From the NCBI GenBank assembly GCA_013368315.1, contig JAACJM010000088.1, forward strand, positions 186,001-250,000: DNA of 64,000 nt, written 5' to 3'. The position numbers and the translations under genes are program-made. Of this stretch, positions 1 through 11,639 are shown piece by piece. This stretch comes from Tetrapyrgos nigripes. Taxonomy: Eukaryota > Basidiomycota > Agaricomycetes > Agaricales > Campanellaceae. The notes below the pieces were generated by a model that saw nothing but the letters and a program-made list of their open reading frames with translations, was not told the origin of the DNA and made no database searches. Every line of letters starts with the position of its first letter. The stretch's first letter is position 1.

Positions 1-320
1 TTAGTTCCAAGAAAATTTTTTTTCAAGTTCATTCTTCATTTCGTGCTTCATTGGTCATTACACACTACATTTTGCTTCAGAATGGGGAGGAGTGTAAACG
101 TACCGTTACGTTACACGATCACATGATCGTTACAGCACTATATTTACCTAGTCACATCACACATGTATCTTAGCTTTTCACTTCATTCTTCGAATCACGA
201 CGTGTTACAGATTATCTTTCGTTTGATCCTCCTCTCGCTCGTCTCCGTGTTCCTGCTTGTATAGCAGGTTCTCAACATGACTCGGGTGGAACTACAAATG
301 AAATCGGTCTCTTCTGAGAC
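1..320. other. left edge, no gene recognised
   Basis: AT-rich sequence 5' of the first recognisable oxidase codons. I found no signal peptide or other N-terminal exon for the downstream oxidase on the plus strand, and the short open frames here match nothing I recognise. Confidence 0.5.
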
Positions 321-1528
321 ATTGTTCTGAGCGACGATAAATCCACTGTCAAACTCGACATGGGTCTTACGTGGCACAATGTGTATGTGGCCTTAGAATC
401 AGAGCGACGTGTAGTCATTGGCAGCTGGTATGGTCCCATTGATGTTGCTGGCCTTTCTTTGAGCTCGGGTTACACCTGGTTGACCAACAAATACGGTTTC
501 GCTATTGACAATGTCGTCTCCTATGACATTGTTCTTCCCAATGGCACTATCACCACTGTCACGGAGTCTGGTTCTGATCCGTTCTTCACACTTCAAGTGA
601 GTCACTTGTTCAGATTTCTTCTGGTCATTAATCTAGTTTTGATGTCACAAAGGTGGACTCAACAACTTCAGAATTGTGATCCACATAGAGCTCAAGACAT
701 TCCCAATCAGCCAAATTTACGTGAGTGCATCATCTTGTGTATGTGTGCAATTCGTCTCACAAGTTTATAACATAGGGAAGGGTTGTCGTCGTCACTGAGG
801 ATCTTACTGCTGCCACCGAGGCCACCACCAACTATGCTGCCAGGACACAGGAAGTGAAAGCAATGGTTGCATCCATCTTTGCAGCCTCGAACAGCAAGGT
901 CAGCCTTTGTTGATTGTCTTTCTTCTGCGTTCTGTTCTGATTATGACTGTTTTATAGCCTTCGATGAACATTCATGAATTTTATAGATCTTGGCTGCCAG
1001 CTCTTCTTAACTGAGTTGATTTCAAAATAGTCATGTTCTACAATGACCCTGCTAAGCCCAAGGGTCTGTTCAATGAGTTCTTGGCTATTCCCAACGCCAC
1101 CATCAATGTTTCCACCCGTTCATTCCTCGACTTCAAGTTCCTCTTGTTGCAAGACATGAACGCCTCTCCTGCTGGTAACAACCAGTGAGTATTCAGAACC
1201 CCTCGAGTTTTATTTTACTCCTAAATGACCTCCATTCTAGTGCAACTTGTACTCTGCTCCCATTCTTTCCTGGCCTCTTGAGCTCATTGAATACATCTGT
1301 GACCTTGCCATTGTGAGTTGAAAGTCCACACTTCAATTACATTTATTCACTCATAATGTTGTATAGGAATATTCATCCCAGATCGCCACCAAAACCCAAT
1401 CCAGTGCTCAAGTTACTGGAAACGTCGAGCCTTTCCTCATAGACACTTACGGACATGGCCGTGATTCTGCTTGGCCTCACGACACCTCTGGACCCTTCAA
1501 CACCTTCAACGGTTTGTTCGTCTGGACC

Positions 1529-1946
1529 AAGGGGGAGGCAGCTAAAAAATTTTTTACATCCACTCAGAAAAAATTTTAGTGACCTCGCTAGACCCCCCCC
1601 CTCCCTCCACCTGCCTTATATGGTATATCTGTAGTCACACGATACAGAGATAAGATATCATAAGCCCTAACCCTAGCTTAATCCTGCCAAAAAGAGACGA
1701 GATAAGATGTCCAGGCTTACCCCAACTCCACTCATGACAAGTATGTGTTGCATATTTTGCAACTTCTTGTGGAATAAGTAGCCAAGACAAAGCGGAAAAG
1801 TCTTGACACTTTACAGCTGTAGATGATTAGCTGAAAACAAGCTCAAAGCACCCTATTTTAGGTGCAGTCAGAAAAAATTTTCCCGAGGTTGGACCTCCCC
1901 CTCCCCCCCTACCCGATGTGCCAGATATTCGGCCCATCTCCCCCTT
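1529..1946. mobile_element. MITE-like insertion in the FAD oxidase
   Basis: The segment starts AAGGGGGAG and ends CTCCCCCTT, perfect 9-bp inverted termini. It is flanked by the 9-bp direct repeat GTCTGGACC (1520-1528 and 1948-1956), which encodes Val-Trp-Thr in the same frame on both sides. Inside, A/T blocks (AAAAAATTTT) follow each end, and a 17-base block near CAGAAAAAATTTT occurs at about 1567 and 1870 in direct orientation. There is no coding capacity. A 9-bp duplication suits Mutator-type elements, but class assignment is inference; one extra G sits between the right terminus and the right repeat. Confidence 0.6.
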
Positions 1947-2114
1947 GGTCTGGACCGACCCCGTAGACGATGAAATCATGTTTGATTTGGTTGTTGAATA
2001 CCACACCAAAGTTTGGAACAAGGCTATTGAACTCGGAGTCTCGAATAAGGACGCGTTCTCATCAGGAAAGACCTCATCTGAAAATTTGGTCACATATTGT
2101 CGTAAATGGTAGAA

Positions 2115-3540
2115 ATGTGACGAAAAAATACCAATTTTACAAATATGGTAGTATTTTATCCACTTCCATCAGCCCCCCTGTGAATTTGGCGAGAATTATG
2201 CAGGATGTCACATAAATAAAAACAATAAACGACACAATCCTCATAAGATTTTACTCAGTTTTTGCATAGAAATTTCACAACGAAACGAAGGGATGGAGAA
2301 GAAAACAGTTGTATATTGACCTGGCGTACCAAATACATGACACTACGTACATACATCAACCCTACGCAGCTCCCAAGAATCTTCGCAACCAACGATCCCT
2401 GTTCAACAAGATATCATCACATTAAGAGATTGTCGCACTACAATAAAGAGGATCAATCAACGGCCAAGTTAGGACAAGGGTACAATGCACTTACCAGACC
2501 TACATGACGCACGCCATATGTATAACCATTGGGTGTAATGACTGTATGGCATATATCAAGTAATCAGTGAACGATGTAGTTATGAAAGCGATGACAGACA
2601 TACCGGTTGCAAGCCAGACACTAGAAGAAGGAATACAGTGCCCCTATACCAGGTCCAGATTCAAGAGAAAGACAACAACACATACATCAGCAGCCGGTGG
2701 ACATGACGTGAAAAATTGCGCACCTATAATATATAGTATTGAATGAGGAATATTTCCAACAACTGACGTAGATATGCTGTGCATCACTGGAGCCAGAAGA
2801 GCGCATCTCGAAAAAGGACAGGAAAGGTCTTGGAGAACAGAGAAGAACGAACTGGAGGGAGAAGCGGATGGAGGGAAGGAAGAAGGAAAGCATAGCAAAA
2901 ATCCACCAACTCCGCATGTGATCGTGTATTCGAGCTCCGACACGCGTAACTGTATAGTCAATGACATCAATCAAGCCACACCTTCGCTTCTCATTGCGAC
3001 AAAACTTGTATCGCCAACGACGAACGTATACCTTCAAGCTCGTCTGACCCCACCAATGTGTTTTAGCCATTTGAATATTGCTCATGTGAGTACACTATTT
3101 TCCTTGTCTACTTCCCGCAGCTTCTGATGTTAACGCCGTATGTAGATCATGCATGGAACCTTCAAAATATAGTTGCAACAGTGATAATTGGAGGATATAA
3201 AGTGGTGCGACTACGCATATAAGACTTGTTGATTTTACTGCTCTATGTACTCCATGTAAGTACTTTACCAATGCATTCAGATTTTACCTGTATTCCTTTG
3301 TATCCTGCATTTGCACCCATCGGCGGCATTGCGTAAGTCTCTCCGCTGAGATCACTACTGTACAAGTTCAGCATCACTGGTAAGCCGAAAACCTCCAAAC
3401 ATGTCAACGATTTTGCACATACAGCAGAGTACAACCAAATAAATCCGAGTGTGAACAGATTTTTTCAAATTTTGACTGCCATACTACTGCTACTACAAAA
3501 TTTGTACGTATATTGTATAAATTCTCAATTGAGGTTTTTC
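2115..3540. other. no gene recognised; separates oxidase exons
   Basis: About 1.4 kb between the VVEYHTKVW part and the BBE C-terminus of the broken oxidase. It has only short open frames on both strands, none recognised, and no convincing terminal repeats. A loose repeat of about 26 bases, starting AAAATTTG and ending TAAAT, occurs at about 2081 and 3497, close to both edges, and may mark an old insertion. Confidence 0.4.
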
Positions 3541-4069
3541 CTGATGCTTCCCTCCCAACTACGTAAGTCTCCTCATCCTTGCCTGTATCTCTTCAGATCT
3601 GCTTATCAAGCCCTGACGGAATCACTCTTAGTCACAATACATTACGCCTCTTGAGCAAATTTATGGTCCTAACCTGGACCGTCTCCGTCAAATCAAAGCC
3701 TCTGTCGACCCATCGAACGTTCACAGCCTTGCCAATGGTTTCCAGATTTAAAGCACTCACTGAACCGGCGGCAGTCGTGTAATTAATTCTATGTATACGC
3801 TTCTTGGCCACTAAGCTTCACTCGTATTATCTTCCCCTTCTACGCTCCTTGATTACTTATCAGTATATAAATGTCGTCGTCCACCTCAATATCAAGTTCC
3901 GCTTTGCTTCGAAATTTCCGAGAACATAAAGATTCACATGAGATCGCCGAAGCAGCCCGCCTTAGTAATTGCATCATATCCTAAGTATGCACACTAAGCA
4001 AGGTATTTCCTCGAATTGCGTATAAGTACACGTTTTCTAACTGCCATCCAATCCCATCCTGATCCTACC

Positions 4070-4833
4070 ATGCCAATCACAGAATACCTCACCTTCCGCA
4101 CCACTCCTCAAATTTTCAAAGACCACGACCAGTTCGTGAAGTTACGCAATGGGGCACGAGAGGCTGGAATAGTAAACCAGTCGTATGGAGTTGGAATAGA
4201 GGATAATGAGGTGGTACATTGGATAATTCGTGAGTCCTCCGTTTTCCGATATGTGTACATCAAGACATACTAACTGACCTCTCCCGGGCCCACTCGCACA
4301 CATAGAATTCGACCAAGGCTTTGGACCAGACAAATTCGTTTGGAACGACGTCAAGTATGGAGATTTTGGTCAGGAAATTATGAAGATTGCACGAGAGCCG
4401 CCTGAATCTGCGTTCATGAGCTTTGACGGCAGGGAGGCCTTTGCTAAAGAAGTCACCGCTTCACCCGTCACGGAGATTGCCACGCTGGCCATCAAGGAGG
4501 ACGTGGCAAAGGAAGATGTTTCCAAGATCTTGGGCGATATATCAGTACGATTGAGAAAGGCGAAGAATTCGACGGGTGCTTCTTGGGGAGAAGATCCCAA
4601 GAACAAACCCAACAAGGTCCATTTATTTATCGGGTGGCAGTCGATAGAGGTAAGGGCACCGCTGGCGCTGAGCTCTGCAGTTCTTGAATGCTGACCCAGT
4701 CCCTACGCAATAGGATCACATTACCTTCACACAAACCGACGAATTCAAGGAGATTGGTGGATTAATGGCGAAGATCGTAGCGGATGCTAGTATGGTCCAC
4801 GTTGCTTTTGCTGACCATGCCTCTCCGCAATGA
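4070..4833 (+). CDS. hypothetical protein, possible dimeric alpha/beta-barrel type
   Basis: Three exons join in frame: 4070-4229, 4306-4649 and 4714-4833, giving 207 residues. Both introns have good gt/ag ends and short fungal length. The first ATG (4070, context accATGcc) opens MPITEYLTF. The N-terminal section (HWIIQFDQGFGPDKF across the first splice) resembles small fungal proteins with an antibiotic-monooxygenase or stress-responsive dimeric barrel fold; I make that link only from general pattern and could not test it. A second similar strand pattern (VHLFIGWQSIE..) lies in the C-terminal half. No signal peptide or membrane segment. Function unknown. Confidence 0.7.
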
Positions 4834-6227
4834 GGATGAACAAGATCGATTGAAAAGTCGACATTTTAGAAGATAGGCAATATGTAACCATAGAACGATA
4901 TAATCAGCCAAAATCGACACCGAAACAATGGTAGTCATTTCGCGTCTTCGAGACTATACGCCATGAGTGACTGTCTAAGTTCAGAGAAGGACACTCACCT
5001 CGTGAAGACGCTAACCCTCTGCTTCGTCAGCTCATTTTTTCTAGTACCAGTAGGTGATTGACGACTCGCTTAGATGCTATTGCTATGATGGCATGGAACA
5101 CAATGGTGCGCTTACTAAGTGGACTTCAATCCTTCCATAACTTCCCCAGTATCCATCGAACCGTCATCGTACTTGACGATAAACACGACTGCGAACCAAG
5201 AAGATTAGTCGACATCGTGATCGAACGCGGAGTATACGGGGCCAATCGAAGTTTCTTCGATGAACTCGACGGGCTGGAGACGACCATTTGACGCGATTTG
5301 GTGGTGAGCATAGTTGAACGCGATACGCTTGAGAAGTGGTGTGAAGACCGACATTGCTGTTAGTCGACGCTAGCTGGGTTGGTTTTGTAGATGTAGATGC
5401 GCGTAGTTATTTTGAGGCATCGTGATCGAAGAAAAGAGCGTCCAGTCATGTGATCGCGTTTCTACTAGGGCTTCGACAGGCAATACTGGGCATCGAATAT
5501 TACGCGACCAAGTGTGGTACCAATGGCACAATTAATCCACGTCAATGTCGGAGTACTCTACACTGGCAGGCATGTCGATGTAACCCGTGTAATGGCCTAC
5601 TAGTAGAGTTCCACGTCCTCAGCGGCATGGGTCATTGCAATTTGCAACCGGACGGTGATGGAAAACCATTGACAGAGAAGAATCCGGTCTGACATGACAA
5701 CTTAAAGCGACGGAACAGACACGGACAGTACGTGTGCTGTGATATGTCAAAAGGTTATTTCAGCCACATTTTGGAACTTGGCACTCCCGTCATGCCACAA
5801 GAATAGATTTTGGGGCATGAACGTACTTCTCTGGCTCCAAAAATCGCAACCAGTGAGTCCTTATTGCCACCGATAGTCACCTAGTGGACGTGGGTTGTGT
5901 TTGCATCCGTCTTTTTCATGTGAGTATCTGAGTCGGATGCCCAGTGGCGGTCAGACATCGGCAGAACCTGTCTAATTTTCTGCTTCCTCAAGATAGTAAA
6001 CGAGATTGAGTATAATTTTATTTTGATACCATACATCCGTACTTCACTGATGGTTCCTTCATTCTTTCCAGATCATAGTAGATGTACAAGTTCCCGCAAA
6101 CATTGAAAGATAGAAATCCAAGTTAAATTATTTGGTTCATGTAGACCTGAGTATTTCAGAGAAAATTCAGTATGCCACACCACAGGTCGCAGCATTTATG
6201 AGAAAGCCGCGATTAATTGCTTGCAAA
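4834..6227. other. intergenic, no supported gene
   Basis: About 1.4 kb between convergent ends of the orphan gene and the Nudix gene. An open frame at 5058-5291 (77 codons, plus) and one at 5450-5692 are the longest; neither has splice support or a recognised motif. I see nothing else structured. Confidence 0.5.
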
Positions 6228-7771
6228 TCAAGCACGAACTTGAGGCTCCCAATGATCATAATCGAATCGCCCATGCAAACGCGTAGAGATCTTCATATAG
6301 TCGGCTTCGTTGTCCGGAGTAATATATCCCAATTGGATGAACAGGTCAATCAGGACTATTATGTGCCACGGCCCATAAGAAAAGAGACTCGGCGTCAGTG
6401 TCAATGAATGAATGACTTTAAGACGTACCCAAAGCACAATTAGGTTTGAATAGTCCTGCACGCATTTTAGATATAACTTGGTTTTGCGTAAGCAGCTGTT
6501 GGAAGTGCATTGGTTAGGGTGAGACCATCGAATGTTCCAATATGTTGAACACAAAAATGATAAATGATGATGGGGGAGTTGAGACATGTTATGTATTGAG
6601 ATTTGCGATTGGAATGAGCGTATGAGAACAGGAAGACCAGGTCACACTCACGTCGAATGATTCTACTTCACCATCTAAGGGCTTGGGAGTAAAGGGCGCA
6701 GTGTCCGCATCAAGAGGTATAGGCATGACATAGACGTATCTTTTTGGCACACATCAACAAGAAATTCGAACGGATATGAAGAATAGTAACGTACTCAACC
6801 TCTGGCTGAAGCCATCCTGCGCTGGTCCTAGAGACGAAAGACAAAATGAAACAGGCAAATTCCAGGAGAGAGTGACGACTGACTTGTAAAAGTAGCTGAT
6901 GACTCCTGTAGCTCGTGCATGCTGTCTTACTATATTCTCCTCGATACTGGCTTCTTCCATGCATTCTTTGACGAGTGACTCGAACATTCCCATTCCACTG
7001 GGAATACCACCCGCAACGGTGTTATCGAGCATCCCGGGAAAACTTGGGAAAAATTGTATTAGCATGGGAGGATGAACAGAGTGGTGATACCTACGTCGGC
7101 TTGGTGCGCGCACGCGTAGGGACCCATATCTTGAGACCCTTGGAAGCGATGTCTTCTTGATAGATCGTCATATGAACACCGTATGTGACAACTCCAAACA
7201 GAGCGCAAGCAGAACGTTCGAGTTCAAAAGCGTAATTGAGATTATCGCGGTCGAAATCGTTGGGGTAATCATGAGCGCCGAACGGATCCTTGTAAACTGG
7301 ATACATCTCGTTCCTCCATTTCTTCTTCCCACATACATGTGGAAACACTTCTTCGTCTCTCCAACGTTCGCAAAGCTCTTTCATTGCTGCGGTGCGCTTT
7401 TGTGGTGTATCGAGCCAGGATTGGAGACTCGCATACCCGGTGCTGGTGGGGCTGGAAGTACGTCGGGCGCCAGTGTAAGAAGTAATTTCATCTTGCTCGA
7501 AAACGTAGTTCGTTTGCAGTCCGGGGTTCAAGTACCACATTTCCTCTTTTCCTTGCTCTTTACTCCTATCATTATCAGCCCTCAATTGTCGCACCATGAT
7601 AGGACGTAGAAGGCCAATGATAGGACTACTGGGAGAAGGGGAAAGACGGAGAGGGGTGAGTTCTTCGAAAAGAGCATCGGAAGAATCACTAGATGTAAAT
7701 CGGTTGACAGAGGTATTGTCGCAGTGATTGATCAAGTCCAGATAGGACATGGGAGAAGAGGTGGAAGACAT
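6228..7771 (-). CDS. DUF4743 / Nudix hydrolase (thiamine-pyrophosphate type)
   Basis: Exon 1 (7771 to about 7096) carries the DUF4743 N-terminal domain that precedes the Nudix fold in plant and fungal Nudix 20/24-like enzymes (YLDLINHCDN at the start, YGVHMTIY near the end). It splices to FPGMLDNTVAGG and the Nudix box at about 7010-6945 (GIPSGMGMFESLVKECMEEA). Later exons give GWLQPEVEYVYVMPI, FKPNCAL and the C-terminus ITPDNEADYMKI..., ending at 6228. In the Nudix box the usual Arg of the REuxEE core is Lys (KECMEE), a conservative change; both metal-binding Glu residues are present. Known relatives hydrolyse nucleoside or thiamine diphosphate derivatives. The gene is divergent from the Tcd-like gene, with 196 bp between start codons. 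Confidence 0.85.
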
Positions 7772-7967
7772 TTCGCTTTGGCAGGTTGAAGCTATGGTTG
7801 TGTCTTTTTAAATCTCAAAGCACGCGTCAAGTCACAGCTGTCACGCGTCTTTCTGTGACAATTTAAACATACCGAGAGAAGTACGTCAATTCGGCAGTCT
7901 TTTTTCCTTTTGCTCCAGAACCTCTGAAGCACTCTCTACTTCTCGCAGGACCCTCAAATTTTCTGTC
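7772..7967. promoter_or_regulatory. short divergent promoter region
   Basis: Only 196 bp separate the ATG codons of the Nudix gene (minus) and the Tcd-like gene (plus), so both must start transcription here. It has a pyrimidine-rich run before 7968. No clear TATA box was seen. Confidence 0.5.
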
Positions 7968-9551
7968 ATGAACAGCCTCGACCTGCGCTCCCACAAGTCA
8001 CAACTCATCTTAGCTGCCTTATCCGCATCTTTTGTTACTGCTGCTGCTATATCTGCATACACAACCTATACTCGCTCAATACGAAGAAGAGACTTGAACG
8101 AAGATGTCCTGAGATCCATTCAGTCGAAAGGGTCAAGTTTTAATCTCCAGAATCATCTGGAGTCGGACAGACGGCCCTCAGAAATCCAGCTTCATTCAAT
8201 AAAAGAAGAATACGATTACGATGAGAGCCTTATACGTGAGCAGCTCGCAAGAAATTACGCGTTCTTCGGAGATAAAGGCATGGAAAAGGTTCGGAAAGGA
8301 TCCGTAGCTGTCGTAGGATGTGGAGGTGTCGGTAGTTGGGCTGCTGTCATGCTTGTCAGATCGTGAGTCCTTTGATTAATTCGGTGGAACACTCTTTCAC
8401 ACTTTACAGAGGCATTTCAAAAATACGTTTGGTCGATTTTGACCAGGTTACCCTTTCCTCACTAAATCGACATGCCACTGCATCTCTCGAAGATGTTGGT
8501 ACACCTAAAGTCAAGTGTGTAGAGAATGCCCTCAAAGCCATATCTCGATGGGTGGAAGTAGAGGCATGCAATGACATTTGGCGTAAGGAAGACGGTGGTG
8601 CATTCCTTGAAGGAGTGGACTGGGTGATTGATGCTATAGACAACATACAAACGAAAGTGGATCTACTGAAGTATTGTCATGATAATGAAATCAAGGTATG
8701 TCATGCATCACCAAGTCAATCAATATGAACGTTTTTGTCCAGGTTTTCTCTTCGATGGGTGCAGGGGCGAAAACAGATCCAACCAGGATCCAAATTGCCG
8801 ACATATCCTCTACTATCTATGATCCTTTGGCCCGCTCCGTTCGCCGCCGTCTTCGTCTTCTGGGAGTCTCGTCCGGGATTCCTGTCGTGTATTCCACTGA
8901 AGTCCCATCTGACGTCAAACTCCTCCCGTTAGCCCAAGAAGAATTCGAAAAGGGCAAGATCAATGAACTTGGAGCCTATGACGACTTCCGTGTACGCATA
9001 CTTCCTGTCTTGGGTCCCTTACCTGCGATATTCGGACTGAACGCTGCGACATGGGTAATTTCCGAGCTTGCTGGTCGACCCATTGAGAATCCATTACCGG
9101 TGAAGGGAAGGAGAAAGTTGTATGAGAGAATGTGGAGAGATCTGGTCAATAGAGAGAACAAGATCATTGGTGGTGCTACGATGTTGGTTTCCTTTTTTTT
9201 CTAGCGCTGCGGTCGGCTAACAATTTCTAACATAGCCGTATACCCCTAGACGAAGACGACGTTGGTTTTATTTTTGAAGATCTATACCGCGGCCGGTCGG
9301 TCATTCCACCACACCCTGTCCCAACAAAACCTGTCCTAGTACGCTGGGACTTTGCGAAGCCGTTGACGTTGGATAATTGTGTGGTTTTGGATGAGAAGGA
9401 GGCGGCGAAACATCTTCGTGAATGTAAGACGCAAGAAGGTGTGATAATACCACCAGGGGACGTATGGGGTCAGGAAACGGGAGAGATTGTGAACAAAAAG
9501 GCTGCGGAGGTCAGGAAGTACCTCGAGTGGATTGAGACCAGACAGGATTAG
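7968..9551 (+). CDS. tRNA threonylcarbamoyladenosine dehydratase (Tcd1/Tcd2-like)
   Basis: Four exons join cleanly: 7968-8362, 8410-8695, 8743-9182 and 9236-9551. The protein opens with a hydrophobic segment (about residues 12-32, LILAALSASFVTAAAISAY), then the E1-like adenylation core: RNYAFFGDKGMEKVR, the nucleotide loop VAVVGCGGVGSW, LVDFDQVTLSSLNRHA and DAIDNIQTK. Yeast Tcd1/Tcd2 are E1-like enzymes anchored in the mitochondrial outer membrane that convert t6A37 of tRNA to its cyclic form; the N-terminal anchor here agrees. The C-terminal part with YRGRS and the RWD segment is as expected for fungal members. Length is about 478 residues, normal for the family. Whether it is Tcd1 or Tcd2 is not decided. 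Confidence 0.88.
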
Positions 9552-9702
9552 AGAGGAGATGGACTCCCTAGAGGGCGTGTTATTGTACAAGGATGGTTAC
9601 ATACAGACAGACATTTCTTTCAAGTAGATGTTAGGGTATACCTTCCTAATTGCAACCCAGCTCACCACTACCACTACTGTAACCACTGGTACTTATTAAG
9701 AT

Positions 9703-10446
9703 TTAAGCCTCTGAAGACGCCGCGACCTCCCATGGCTTCTTCTTCGTTTGAGCGGTGGATTCGCTTGCAGGTGCATCCTATTGTCGCACAAAGGCTTTCT
9801 GTTTCAGGAATTGCAAACTCTGCACAAAACTAACGACTCACATTCAAATTATCTGGTATCTTCTTATTATTCGGTATCTGATCAATGTTCCCTGATTCGA
9901 TGAGAGCTTTGAGTTGTGCAAAGGTAAGGACATCGGGTTCATCGGAAGTGGTGTTGGCAACAGCAGGGTCTGAAGGAGCACTGGTGTTTGAGAGGGAGGT
10001 CGAGGACAAGGACGGGGATGACGGGGGTACAGGGCTATTCACGGGTTCGGAAACCAGAGATATAGTACTAGCTGCTTTCAACTCCTCTTCATACGCTTCG
10101 ACTTCAGCCAGGTTCAAAGAATTGCCTGTCACTCTACGCATTGAAGAAGCAGACTGTCAACCTCGAAGAGACAATGCCAGAATCCACAATTGACACACCG
10201 ATTGAAGTAGAACACCCTGATTTGTCGCAATGTCGATTCATCCGGTTCTTTGCCTGTTCCAGCGTATTGAGGATTGCTCGATAGGATGTCCGTTAGGCCT
10301 TGCTTGCGAAGTGAAGAAAAATATCCTGCTAATTGGGGTTTAACTCGTCAAGGTGAGGTGTAGATGCATACCTTGAAGGATTCATCGGTATCGAAAGGAA
10401 AAGACATATATTGAGGAAGAGCTGCGTTGGTCGGCGGCGTGTCCAT
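9703..10446 (-). CDS. Pex39-like peroxin (KPWE motif)
   Basis: Four exons give about 190 residues: MDTPPTN...DESFK, then DIFLHFASKQ...FYFNR, then VTGNSLNL...IPDNLN, and last a short exon ending TKKKPWEVAASSEA. The diagnostic features are LTFAQLKALIESGNID followed by two IP dipeptides (QIPNNKKIP) and the C-terminal KPWE tetrapeptide at about residue 180. This combination matches the KPWE-domain family, recently named Pex39 in yeast and human, which helps import of PTS2 cargo with Pex7. The naming rests on short motifs, so I keep it as Pex39-like. Start 10446 is the first ATG after a leader without an open frame; a Ser/Thr/Pro-rich linker (about residues 90-130) separates the conserved blocks. 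The left end of the palindromic element lies 206 bp upstream. Confidence 0.72.
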
Positions 10447-11639
10447 CGTTTTGCCAAACAGCAGGTCAAAGAAAGCAGGGAAAGTTGAAGCTTGATGAAA
10501 GGAAACAAACAAGGTCGCGAGACAATTTAGAAGACACCAATTTGGAAATGATGTCGACTTATACGTACAAGGACTTATGTAGACCAACAAAAATTTGAAT
10601 ACGTAGTTACATACTAGCACGAAATCCCTAAAATTTCTCCTTGCAGACATTTATGAAGGTCCCGGCCGGACAAAAACATTCAACTCCGTGTTGCCAACTT
10701 CCTGTTAACAACTTCCACTTCAACTTTCCCCCGGCAGTTGCCGAACCGACTTCACCACTTGACTTGGACTTTACCAGTGACTTTCGGTGGTTTTCCTAAC
10801 CTATACCTTTTCTCTCTCTGTTTCTTTTGACGTTCCACCTACATCGGCAAATTGGTCGAAGCTGCCCGGTCCGGAATTGGAAAGCCTAGTGCGTAATTAT
10901 GCGCCAACTGGGCCATAGGTAAAATCGGATTCTGTTGGCAGAGCACACGTCGTCGTGAAGGATGTGGAGTTGGCTGGGTCACCGGTACGTCCTCAACTTC
11001 ATTTTGCATTTGATCTGAACTGAACCTCGTTTTCTTAAACGTAAACGGTCTATTGCGCAAAAAGAACGGTTCAACGTTCAGCTGTGTACGATGGTGCTTT
11101 GGGAAGTGAAAAGGAGGAAGAAAAGGCTTTTATCTACACGCCTGATGCAGGTGATGATAAGGGCTTCAGACTGTCATGCTGGTGTGTTCCTGTTTTTCAT
11201 ATCTCATCTAGTAACTCGAGCTCATGTTTTTTTCAGCAAGTAGGTCTTAGGTGCTACCCAAATACACATGCAGATACCTGTAAGGTTGTAATCCTTACAC
11301 CTTAGAGTCTCACGGCGAAAGAACGGGGATGGGTCTGCTATTCATGGAGAACTAAAGGAAACCCTCTACGCTGTACTCTAGGTTTGACATACTGTGGCTG
11401 TGGAGCCTTTGGTAAATAGCGACTGTCCGGAATAGACCAAATCCGTTACATACGCCCTCCTAGTGTACACAGTACACTATCCAACCTAGTAGAGTATCCT
11501 TCACCGAAAACCAAACCATTCCAGCCCAAACCAAATGATGCCTGATGTCCTGTGCGAGATATTCATGACCGAATGATAAAGAGAAGTTGGGAATCCTTCG
11601 CTAGTCGTTACACGCCCTCCGCAACAACTCTGAACGCCT

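Larger units (their letters stand above)
321..3752 (+). pseudogene. FAD-linked oxidase (PCMH/BBE type), broken
   Basis: Scattered exons match the secreted berberine-bridge-enzyme-like FAD oxidases of basidiomycetes. Recognisable parts are the FAD-binding core (GLTWHNVY, YTWLTNKYGFAID and VLPNGTITTVTES at 360-596), GGLNNFRIV near 652-720, the middle part at 1031-1180, DSAWPHDTSGPF near 1465-1500, VWTDPVDDEIMF near 1948-1985 and the BBE C-terminus (IYGPNLDRL..ending NGFQI) at about 3625-3752. Lesions seen: no N-terminal exon or signal peptide; a frame break at the first intron, where donor gtgagt at 597 joins acceptor 652 out of frame by one base; an inverted-repeat insertion at 1529-1946; and a gap of about 1.4 kb of non-coding sequence before the last exon, with a stop just ahead of the FPPNY motif. 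Family enzymes are usually about 500 residues. I infer a dead gene, though some joins could be misread. Confidence 0.75.

Noticed and set aside
2644..3127. Overlapping 108-132 codon frames on both strands
   Set aside because: Mutual shadows in the non-coding stretch; no homology recognised.
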